Under the pieces are notes generated by a model. That model made no database searches, was not told the DNA's origin, and saw only the letters and a list, made by a program, of their open reading frames with translations. Below are positions 37,285 to 45,853 of a stretch of DNA of 64,000 bases, in pieces. Source of the DNA: Gammaproteobacteria bacterium. Lineage in GTDB: Bacteria > Pseudomonadota > Gammaproteobacteria > Competibacterales > Competibacteraceae. The stretch is from assembly GCA_020846135.1 (NCBI GenBank), contig JADLEK010000036.1, positions 1 through 64,000 on the forward strand, read 5' to 3'. The first letter of the stretch is position 1; every line of letters begins with the position of its first letter. The translations under genes were made by a program, and so were the position numbers.

Positions 37285-40200
37285 TCAGTTTACTCTGGAA
37301 GATAACAGTAAATCACGCCGGTTCTTCCATAGCCGGCGGGCCAGTTCAAAGGTATCCACAGTTGAGATATTCGATCCCAACTCATTCAAGGCGTCTTTAA
37401 GAATTCCAAACGGTTGATCAACATCCCATAGTGGGTGAACGATGAGTACCCAGGAATGGCGTGGGGATAGCCGAAAAGCTGACAATCCCGAATCCAAGAC
37501 GCGGCTTTCTGATTCATCACCCAAGTGCGCCATAGCGACGGCATAGTGATTGGCAAGCAACAACCAATCAGTCAGTGCTGGACTAGCGTTGAATCGGCCA
37601 TCAAGGCCACAAACAAAGGTTGCATCCAGACATTGATGGAGAAAGGTCAAACCGAGTCGCCAATCCAACAGACCATGCCAAGCACGATTGCCGTATCGCT
37701 GCAAGCAGCGATAACAGGCTTGATCGCAGCTTGCAGCATGATCAGCCAATAGAAAATCAGCAAGTGGATAACAGTCGTGGTCATAAACAATGGAGTGAAT
37801 AATCCCGACAATGAGTGGTTGTCCGATTGAATTTGATTGCGCTAATCGTTCGCAGAATCCAGCGCCGTTCACCAGTTGATCTGCAATTTGTAGCATGGGA
37901 ACTTCATCGCCTTGCGGATTGCGAGTACGACGTGGTTCCAGAACATCGAGTTCTTCCGGGTCAATGTCGAGTTCCAGCGCCGCACGCTGGGCTAATAGAA
38001 AAGCTGCAGAAATAGCGGCCGCCCGAACGGAAAGAATCCCATTTTTACCCACATGATGAATCCGTGATCCCAAGGGACGATGCACCGGGGCAACAAATAG
38101 CGAATCCGTAGTCTTGCGTGCTGCCAACCAGAATGATCCAGTTGGAGGCGAGATCTCAACCCGCTTGCCTAAATAAGCAAAACGAGGATCATCAGCGACA
38201 TACTGGTTAAGTAAATAAACCTGATTTGGCCGATGACGATCCCGATTGGGCAAAGAGCAAGGAATTCGCCGTTCACTGACCTGAAATCCCCTAAAAGCTC
38301 CCTCTTGGTCTAATACGCCTCGATTCAACTGGAAAATCTGGGAACGAGGTTTGAGATGAAAAGCAAGATTACTATCGCTGATCGCGGCCAATACGACTTC
38401 ACAACCTTCTGCAGCAACGGTGCGATGACGACCGGACAGCAGTTCGTCTTCGCCCACCGAATTTGGTTTGAAATCCGTGCGAAATGCACTGGGGGTGCGG
38501 CATTCGTGAATGGCGAGCATGGGTATTTCATGGCGACAGGCTTGACATTCAGAATCTTGCGTCGCTTGCGTCATCACGCGCCAAGCCCCACAATAGTCGC
38601 ATTCCGCCATGTAGAAAGTATCTGAGAACGGCTCAGGGTCTTGCGGTTTGGAGTCGTGGGGTTTGATTTCCCGATTATTGGGAATGCGGTAAATATCCGG
38701 TAGGGAGCCGGTAAAACCGACGCAAAGATGTCGGCGTTTATCGCGCACCAGAGTTGCGCCAGGGGCAAATTCGTAAATCGCCAGTTCGATGTCCCGATCC
38801 AGCGTGTCCCACGTCCATCCAGGTTGTTCGCCTAATTTTCGTAGTGATCCCAAGTAAAGGTTACGCACTCGAGTAGGCATTCCGTACATCGGTAATAAGC
38901 CCGCTTCAGCGAGCAGATGCGCCAATCCATGTTCAGACAACAGGGAGCGATCAATGCCTTGCATGTCCTGCAACAATGAGTCAATCGAAAGATCGCTGAT
39001 TAGTTTTTGAACCGATATATCTGAATCAGCACCCAGATTAACGGCGATCGCGTCCCGATAGACAATCCGGGCCTGAAGCGCTTGCCGTAAGCGATTTTTC
39101 CAGACGTCATCCTGAAAATAGGTGGTGGATAGTAGAAATTCGCCGTGAATATCTGGCGGATTAATATCGTCGCCCGGATAGGATTCTCCACGGCTTTGAC
39201 ATTCAGTTCGCAAATCCGCAAATGCCGCACAAAGCCACGCCTTGCGTAAAAACCGCTGGGCAATAGTGTCCTGGTTTTTGGTCAAAAATGGCGGTGGTGG
39301 TGCATCGCCGGTAATCCGTTCGGGATGACGGAAATAATGCAGGTCGTGACTTCGACCCCGGCAGACGGTGAGTACGGCGGAATAAGCTTGCCGCCGCCGA
39401 CCCGCGCGACCGACCCGTTGCTGATAATTGAAACGCTGGGGCGGCATATTGCCTTGATAAACTGCTTGCAGTGGACCAATATCGATGCCTACTTCCATGG
39501 TCGTGGTGACTGACAACATATCGACCAACCGGGCGCGGCGATACAGCGCATCGTTGCTCTGTTCCGAAAGCACGATGCCCCGGAACAATCGCAAGCGTTC
39601 AGCGCCATCGTGGGTTTGGCCGGTCAATTCCTCGCAACGCAACCGGAACGGTTCATGCTCATCATGTCGTTCAATTCGTTTGGCAAAGTGGTGGCTTTGA
39701 CGTAATTCGGCGGCAGAGCTATTGGCGATTTTGGGCAGGGATTTATAACAGCGAGTGCAATAACCAGCCCCATAATGCAGATGAACACGCCCACAACCTT
39801 CGCAACGCCAGGCACCAGCGTTTAGATCAACCAAGCGGAGACGGACGTTGGGAATCGAAATCAAACCATTGGCATGACCTGTTGCTTTGAAGGCTTGAAG
39901 AACTTCGTTGAGACGTTGATTCAATTCGTTTTGTGGCCACACCTTTTGGGCAAATTGATAAACTCGATGGCTTTTAGAAATGTCCTTGGCTTCATTCCAC
40001 GGTTTTTTGTCATTATTGGGATCAGCCCAACGATCATAGTCATGATAAAGACGATAGCCGTCGCTGAATACCCGCAGAAATGCGTCGAGAATACCCATCC
40101 GCCCATTCCAACCTGGTGTGCCGGCCAAGCAGGGATAAGCGAGTCCGGTTTCTTCCAGTGAAAAATAAGTTCGGCTGAAAATAGTTTGCACCAGAGAAAT

Positions 40201-43200
40201 GAGGATATTGGTAATAACCTCAGTACGCGCTTCATTCAGATCTTTTTGCTCGTCGCCGCTCGAATCGCGCCAATCGATGATGCCATTGATTTCATCGAAC
40301 AAGTTGTACCATGAGAAACCCTTGATTTCAGCGACACCGGCTGGATCTGAAGGGTGTAAGCCGATCCGCACAAACTCCCGGATTAATTGTGGCAGGACCA
40401 TGCGGTTTTCAGCCCGCCCCATATAGTTCGGTTCGGAAGGATCGCCGACCAGATCACGAATGGCAATGGAGTCATCGCCTGATGAGCCAGCAATTTTCAG
40501 GCGTTGATTGATGATATTCAATTCGTTTTCGAGGTTATCGTCAGAAACATCCGCTAATGCGTAAATCGCTCTTTTCCGCGCCATAAGCGCTGCCCGATCG
40601 ATACGCGGTATTGCCCGTAATGCCTTAATCAGCAATTCGCGTCGGGTGTCATCATGGTGGCGGCTTTCAATATCCAGAGCAGCACGGGCGGCATCCTGGC
40701 GACTGTCAGAAAAAGCGACGATTTTTGGATCGGCGCGATCAAGACGGAGCAGGTCAAAGAGTTCGGTAGCTAATAACTGACTGGTTTTGGCAAAACCGGT
40801 GCGGAAACTGCGAATAGGCGAAAGTAAAAAATCCCGCCGGCGTTTGGAATAGTCGGTATTGCAAGCCGGACACGCATAAGGAACAGCAGTGCCATTAGCG
40901 GCATTCGTGCGTTTATGGCGATCTTCAACCCCAGTAGCGCGTATGTAGAGATAACCAGAAAGCCAACCATCCAGGTTTGCCCTGGCTTTCGCATTGATTC
41001 CCACTTTACTCAATTGAATGAGTGCATGGGTCGGATTCAACCAGGCCGGACGCCAATCATCAGGTTCCACTTTGAACGGAGTTGGTGTTTCTGTTCTGGT
41101 CGGTATCCAGAATAAGGCATATCGGTCGTGAGACAGGTTCTCAAACATCTGCAAAGTTGCAGTGTCGGGTAATCCCTCCAGTTCCGGGTCTGCCGGTGAT
41201 AATTCAATACCTTTTTCAATATCATCGCCGCTGCGCATTCCACCAAAAAACAGTTCGCCACAGCACTCACAACGAAGCAATTCCAGTAGCCGTCGCGGTT
41301 GACCCGTACTGGCGTCATGGCTCTGTCCTGGTTCAATATGCAGGGGACCGGCGTAACGGCGGCGATCAATCGCAATCTCTGCTGAATGTTCCTGGGGAAT
41401 GAGCGGCGCGAATAATCCTTCCAGGCCACGAAAGAACAGGTGCAGTCGGAAAGTTGGTAAATCCGCCGCTGATTGGAGCCATGACCATGGCAATCCGTCA
41501 GTCATGCCTCGAATAATCAGCAATCCACGCAGCGCCAGTAGGGCAGTGTCATTGGGTTGACTAAACAGCCGCTTGGCCAGCACCGTCAATGGTGTTGCCC
41601 GCACCCGGCCATCGGTTTCTGACCAACAAGCGTCAGCTAACCGCCAGGCGGCTTCAGTGACGGCTTCATTAACGAGGACAGGCAACTCAATAGAGCGACT
41701 GTCCGGCAGCAAGGCCCGATGGACAGCCCGCCACTCTTCAATCAAGTCGCTGGGGTGGCGATACCGGGCCGGATGTTCGGGTGAGCCGTCCCAAAATACC
41801 TGAAGAGCATGAATAAACGGCGCTGTATCCAGTGGATGATGGTTTTCTGGAGTGAGATGAATGGTTACGCCGGGGATAATGGCGTCGCGCCACTGGCTCT
41901 TCTCGGTAAACCCGACATGACCGGGTTGTCGGTGTGTACCCATGCGCCCGAACATATCCCACAGATAAGTCAAACTGTCCTCACCTTCAGTGCCTTCAGT
42001 AGGTAAAGAAGCGCTGGAGGCCAGAATCCGCAGCTTGTGGCGATGTTCATGGGCTTGCAATCCCAATCGCTCAATCAGCAGGCGCAGCAAATAGCAAACT
42101 TCAGTGCCGGACGAGCCGCGTTGGAGGTGCAATTCATCAAGAATCAGGAAAAAGTAGGCGTCCTCATGCGTAGTCAACCAGTGCCGGGTTTGATCAAAAA
42201 TCGGCCCGTCAACTTCACGGGCCAGCATGGCGTTCAACATCGAGATATTGGTGATGAGGATGTCCGGTGGCGTCGCCTGCATGTCCCACCGTGAGCAAAG
42301 TTCGCTTCCGTCAACCGAAGGGAATAGATAACAGATTTCGTCTTCCATGCTGAAATCGGGTTTTTCATCGCGGGATTGTTGATCCTGGCGACGGGCCGCT
42401 TCTTGAGTCTTCTGGAATTCCGTGAATGCTTTAAAAAGTTCTTCTTGTTTGCGTTTCTGGCGTTCGCGTTCCTTTTTTTCATTCTGTGGACGGGGGTGTT
42501 CGAGAAAGCTGGTAACTGGCGTGGCGCTGGTATAGCGACCGAAGAACAGGCGGTTGCCTTTAAAATGTCGGTTCAGGGTGTCGCGGGCCTGGTCTGAATC
42601 CAGCGCCCGCCGCAAGCGAACCAGTTGATCCTCAACCAAGGCGTTCATTGGATAGAGAATTAAGGCGCGTACTGCGGCTGGACGTTTTTCACCTTGGCGA
42701 TGTGGTCGAAACGGTTGCAGGCTTTTCGCATTTTTGAGTGCTGACCAGGATTCGTAAGGTTGCCCGGTTTCATCCTGCCACCAGCGTCGCCCCAAATAAT
42801 TCTTGGCTGGCGCTGACCATTGAATGGCTTCTTGCGATAGGCAGGCGAATACTGGCAATAGAAAAGCTTCGGTTTTACCGGAACCCGTGCCTGACGTTAC
42901 AACGCCGGGCTGGCCGTTACGAACTCCATGCGCCAGCATTTCGGCCTGATGCGTATAAAGCGGGTATTTAGCCTGGAAGCGGCAATCTGACTGATATGTA
43001 GCAAGTTCACTTTCAAACAGCCCTGATAATGTTAATTCGGCAAAAGCCTGACGCGCCTTGACGGGCATATTGCCAAGTGGGTCATCAGGGGTATTTAGTT
43101 CAGCAAGAGTATGTAGATAATGACTACTCGCTTGATAGCGTGGCACTGGTTCCAGTAAAGGATCGGTGCAGATTGCATTATTTTTTTCAAGTAAATTCCG

Positions 43201-43302
43201 ACGTTCTTTAGTGATTATCGGGTCGCGGATTCGGAAAGCAGTATCCAGATAATCCAGAAATAGGGTTCTGATGCGTAGAAAACCACCGATGGGATCCAAC
43301 AT
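37285..43302 (-). CDS. Very large DEAD/DEAH helicase with C-terminal DUF1998/MZB-like zinc region (DruE-like)
   Basis: This 2005-aa superfamily 2 helicase has Walker A TSGTGSGKTEAF at residues 136-147, then LILYPMNALVEDQ near 214. A charged insertion (about 275-315) precedes DELH at 389-392 and ASSASL near 428. The second RecA lobe shows VAFSDSRQDAARAALD, then TTTMEVGIDIGPL and QQRVGRAGRR. A CDYC...CQAC pair and a CDQACYRC cluster near the C-terminus match the four-cysteine DUF1998/MZB type. This size and layout are those of DruE, the hallmark of Druantia anti-phage systems, though other defence helicases share the parts. It is the last of three genes with 51 bases to the next; the ATG at 43302 is fine. 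Confidence 0.85.
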   Translation of the reverse strand: MLDPIGGFLRIRTLFLDYLDTAFRIRDPIITKERRNLLEKNNAICTDPLLEPVPRYQASSHYLHTLAELNTPDDPLGNMPVKARQAFAELTLSGLFESELATYQSDCRFQAKYPLYTHQAEMLAHGVRNGQPGVVTSGTGSGKTEAFLLPVFACLSQEAIQWSAPAKNYLGRRWWQDETGQPYESWSALKNAKSLQPFRPHRQGEKRPAAVRALILYPMNALVEDQLVRLRRALDSDQARDTLNRHFKGNRLFFGRYTSATPVTSFLEHPRPQNEKKERERQKRKQEELFKAFTEFQKTQEAARRQDQQSRDEKPDFSMEDEICYLFPSVDGSELCSRWDMQATPPDILITNISMLNAMLAREVDGPIFDQTRHWLTTHEDAYFFLILDELHLQRGSSGTEVCYLLRLLIERLGLQAHEHRHKLRILASSASLPTEGTEGEDSLTYLWDMFGRMGTHRQPGHVGFTEKSQWRDAIIPGVTIHLTPENHHPLDTAPFIHALQVFWDGSPEHPARYRHPSDLIEEWRAVHRALLPDSRSIELPVLVNEAVTEAAWRLADACWSETDGRVRATPLTVLAKRLFSQPNDTALLALRGLLIIRGMTDGLPWSWLQSAADLPTFRLHLFFRGLEGLFAPLIPQEHSAEIAIDRRRYAGPLHIEPGQSHDASTGQPRRLLELLRCECCGELFFGGMRSGDDIEKGIELSPADPELEGLPDTATLQMFENLSHDRYALFWIPTRTETPTPFKVEPDDWRPAWLNPTHALIQLSKVGINAKARANLDGWLSGYLYIRATGVEDRHKRTNAANGTAVPYACPACNTDYSKRRRDFLLSPIRSFRTGFAKTSQLLATELFDLLRLDRADPKIVAFSDSRQDAARAALDIESRHHDDTRRELLIKALRAIPRIDRAALMARKRAIYALADVSDDNLENELNIINQRLKIAGSSGDDSIAIRDLVGDPSEPNYMGRAENRMVLPQLIREFVRIGLHPSDPAGVAEIKGFSWYNLFDEINGIIDWRDSSGDEQKDLNEARTEVITNILISLVQTIFSRTYFSLEETGLAYPCLAGTPGWNGRMGILDAFLRVFSDGYRLYHDYDRWADPNNDKKPWNEAKDISKSHRVYQFAQKVWPQNELNQRLNEVLQAFKATGHANGLISIPNVRLRLVDLNAGAWRCEGCGRVHLHYGAGYCTRCYKSLPKIANSSAAELRQSHHFAKRIERHDEHEPFRLRCEELTGQTHDGAERLRLFRGIVLSEQSNDALYRRARLVDMLSVTTTMEVGIDIGPLQAVYQGNMPPQRFNYQQRVGRAGRRRQAYSAVLTVCRGRSHDLHYFRHPERITGDAPPPPFLTKNQDTIAQRFLRKAWLCAAFADLRTECQSRGESYPGDDINPPDIHGEFLLSTTYFQDDVWKNRLRQALQARIVYRDAIAVNLGADSDISVQKLISDLSIDSLLQDMQGIDRSLLSEHGLAHLLAEAGLLPMYGMPTRVRNLYLGSLRKLGEQPGWTWDTLDRDIELAIYEFAPGATLVRDKRRHLCVGFTGSLPDIYRIPNNREIKPHDSKPQDPEPFSDTFYMAECDYCGAWRVMTQATQDSECQACRHEIPMLAIHECRTPSAFRTDFKPNSVGEDELLSGRHRTVAAEGCEVVLAAISDSNLAFHLKPRSQIFQLNRGVLDQEGAFRGFQVSERRIPCSLPNRDRHRPNQVYLLNQYVADDPRFAYLGKRVEISPPTGSFWLAARKTTDSLFVAPVHRPLGSRIHHVGKNGILSVRAAAISAAFLLAQRAALELDIDPEELDVLEPRRTRNPQGDEVPMLQIADQLVNGAGFCERLAQSNSIGQPLIVGIIHSIVYDHDCYPLADFLLADHAASCDQACYRCLQRYGNRAWHGLLDWRLGLTFLHQCLDATFVCGLDGRFNASPALTDWLLLANHYAVAMAHLGDESESRVLDSGLSAFRLSPRHSWVLIVHPLWDVDQPFGILKDALNELGSNISTVDTFELARRLWKNRRDLLLSSRVN

Positions 43303-43353
43303 GATGCCATTCCTTGTTTAATGGGGGATAGTTTGTAGCAGACAGCGACGGTT

Positions 43354-45825
43354 TCAGACGGATTTCAGCAAATATTGCTGGATAATTTTAAGCGCATCAT
43401 CCTGAGATTGATCAAGAGCGCATAAGGCAGCAAAAACGCGCAGGGCGGCTTCCTGTTTTGCTTTATCAGGCTGTTGATCTTTGGGAAGGGAAGTGATGGC
43501 ATTAGCCATAAAGCTGACATCTTGGTTCTGGGCTTTTGCCCGCCATTCGTTCCATTGCTTGACGGTAATTTCCCCAGCCAATTTACGCGCGTTTTGGTCT
43601 ATCCATGCCGGATGAATATCCAGATGTTTTCCTTGAGATTCCGCATTGACTTCAATGAGTTGTCCTTGCATTGCACCAGAAATCTGGAAGCCATCAGCAA
43701 GACCGCTAATCGTTGCTGTCAGTAATAAATTAGGTGGCCATCCCAATACATCATCAGCCAAGCTTTGCTGCTCCCATACATGATGTTGTGTCCATAATTT
43801 TTCGAGATGCCGGGATAAGAAAGCATCACCAGGTACGTCCAACAACCCGCGTCCATACCAATCCAGTAGAGTGTCTAAAAAATACTGACTCGGCGCTCGA
43901 TCTAAACCGCCTAATACCAGAAAAAATAGTACCTCACGATGGGTGGCCGCATACAGAATAGCGGTATCAAGAATACCTGAATTTGATGGGCTATCTGATT
44001 GACCGATAGTGAACAGGCGTTCTATGCTGATGATTTCTGGGGATAGTGGTAAATCAAAGCAACGACCAAAAGTCAAATGATTGGTCAATACATTTAGCGC
44101 CCGACGCAATGCATGACCTTTGAAAACTGGGATATGACCCGATAGAGAAATGGCGAGTGTCCAAGCAGCGAGTGATTTGTCAAGGTCAACTCTTTCCAGA
44201 TGACTACAATATTTGGTAATTAGGGCTTCGATATTTTTAAAAAAGGCACCTTTCTTTATTTCAAAGACTGGCATATTGCTGGATGACTGTATGGATGAAG
44301 TTGATTCTAATAGTCGCTGTTTCTTACCAAAAATAAGTTGTAAAAATGCATCATTTGCTAATGCTTCTGCTAACATACTGGTTGGTTCTACTGCAAGTCG
44401 GTCAAGACAATTATTTAGGGATTGCTCAAATTTTTCTAATGTCTGATTCATACCAATACGTTGAAATTCAAGACTTGTCTCGAGCTTAGTAAACTCGTTT
44501 TTGGTGTCTAAAATTTTGTCATCTAAACAAATTTTTTCAAGTTTTTTTGATTCAATTTCTGCTTCATTATTAATAATAATTTGACCTAAATTTTCGATTT
44601 TTTTCTCCATGTTTTCAATTTGGAGTTCTAAATCGGTTTTTTGCTCAAAAATCTGGGAAATTTCTTGCTCAATCTGCTTTTTTATTATAGCAAGTTCTAT
44701 CTCAGTTTGTTTTTTAGCTTCAGCATATTCTTGCTCAAGCAGTTCCAGATTTTGGCGGCGAATTTCAGTAAGATCCTTTGTAAGGTGTACCTCAATATTG
44801 GCTTTTTCCTGACATAAATCAGAAAGTTTTTTTTCAGCTTGCGCCACGATATTAGTTTCTTGCACAGCTTCTTTATTTATCGTATTAAACATATTTTTGA
44901 GGCCATCCATATTCATGATGGTTTTTGCAATAATTTCTATATCACGTTTTTGTGCTAATTTTAGATCTTTAAGTTCTTTTAGACGATGGCGACAAGCCTT
45001 ATTTTTATTACGTTCAATGATAATGTCTTTTTCAGGCAAGTTAGAGTAATCGACTTGTTCTAAATACTGATAAAAATTTTGCAAATTTAGATCAAATATT
45101 TTGAATGATTTATGATCAATTTTTCGCAAAATATCGGTCAATCCACTAAAAAATAAATCATCTGGTTGCCAATTTCGGTAGTCAATGATCTCACCAAAGT
45201 CTTCGTTTGGATCGATGAAAAAACGTCCTCTAAGAATTTTTGGTATTATTCTTAGGTCAGACGGAATACGGTAAACTGGTATAGCTTTTAAATACGAATC
45301 ATCAACTATCATACAAAGACGATTATTATGTTGATTTGTTATAAACTCTAGTGGGCCAAGCCATGAGTAATCATTAATAGAAACAAAAACTTGAGAGTTA
45401 CAAAAAGGTTTAGATGGTAAACCTTCTTTTATTAAATCTGACCTTATTTTAGACTCATTTTCCGTCGAATTTGTAGCTTTCATCTCAAAAAGTTCACATA
45501 CAGAATGAGCGGATGAGACAACGAATTTTCTATTCTGTTTCGATCCAGCTTTTGTTGTTGAAAGACTAGGACGAAAATCTTCGTTTTCAGAAATACTGAA
45601 TTTTAATACTTGGCCTTCTAAAATTTGATCTGGAATATTTGACCACCAAACATCCAGCTTAATTTGAAACATTTCGTTTAATTCTTTTTGTTCAATATTA
45701 TGCCAAAACCAGTTACCGTTTTCAATACTCCATTTCATAAGTGGTGTAATTAGAGCTGTGCTATCAGCTTGGTTTTCACAATGAACTGTCTTAACAATTC
45801 CGATATAAGAATTTTCTTCCGACAT
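43354..45825 (-). CDS. Coiled-coil protein of the helicase operon, function unknown (823 aa)
   Basis: I do not recognise a catalytic motif. Residues about 1-280 form a mixed globular domain. Residues about 285-470 are a long charged coiled coil rich in Glu, Lys, Gln and Ile. Residues about 540-740 form a helical domain with PVFKGHALRRALNVL and EVLFFLVLGGLDRA, followed by an Asp/Gln-rich end. The N-terminal and coiled-coil parts are clearly AT-rich compared with the surrounding genes, while the C-terminal third is nearer the host average. It lies 28 bases after the 968-aa gene and 51 before the helicase. The layout suggests a structural partner of the helicase. Confidence 0.75.
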   Translation of the reverse strand: MSEENSYIGIVKTVHCENQADSTALITPLMKWSIENGNWFWHNIEQKELNEMFQIKLDVWWSNIPDQILEGQVLKFSISENEDFRPSLSTTKAGSKQNRKFVVSSAHSVCELFEMKATNSTENESKIRSDLIKEGLPSKPFCNSQVFVSINDYSWLGPLEFITNQHNNRLCMIVDDSYLKAIPVYRIPSDLRIIPKILRGRFFIDPNEDFGEIIDYRNWQPDDLFFSGLTDILRKIDHKSFKIFDLNLQNFYQYLEQVDYSNLPEKDIIIERNKNKACRHRLKELKDLKLAQKRDIEIIAKTIMNMDGLKNMFNTINKEAVQETNIVAQAEKKLSDLCQEKANIEVHLTKDLTEIRRQNLELLEQEYAEAKKQTEIELAIIKKQIEQEISQIFEQKTDLELQIENMEKKIENLGQIIINNEAEIESKKLEKICLDDKILDTKNEFTKLETSLEFQRIGMNQTLEKFEQSLNNCLDRLAVEPTSMLAEALANDAFLQLIFGKKQRLLESTSSIQSSSNMPVFEIKKGAFFKNIEALITKYCSHLERVDLDKSLAAWTLAISLSGHIPVFKGHALRRALNVLTNHLTFGRCFDLPLSPEIISIERLFTIGQSDSPSNSGILDTAILYAATHREVLFFLVLGGLDRAPSQYFLDTLLDWYGRGLLDVPGDAFLSRHLEKLWTQHHVWEQQSLADDVLGWPPNLLLTATISGLADGFQISGAMQGQLIEVNAESQGKHLDIHPAWIDQNARKLAGEITVKQWNEWRAKAQNQDVSFMANAITSLPKDQQPDKAKQEAALRVFAALCALDQSQDDALKIIQQYLLKSV

Positions 45826-45853
45826 GATATGTTCCTTTAGTTAAGCGCGTTTA

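Noticed and set aside
37285-43302. Identification of the large helicase as DISARM DrmA/DrmB
   Set aside because: DISARM has the helicase and the DUF1998 protein as separate genes with a methylase and a PLD gene, none of which is here; a single 2005-aa chain fits the DruE type better.
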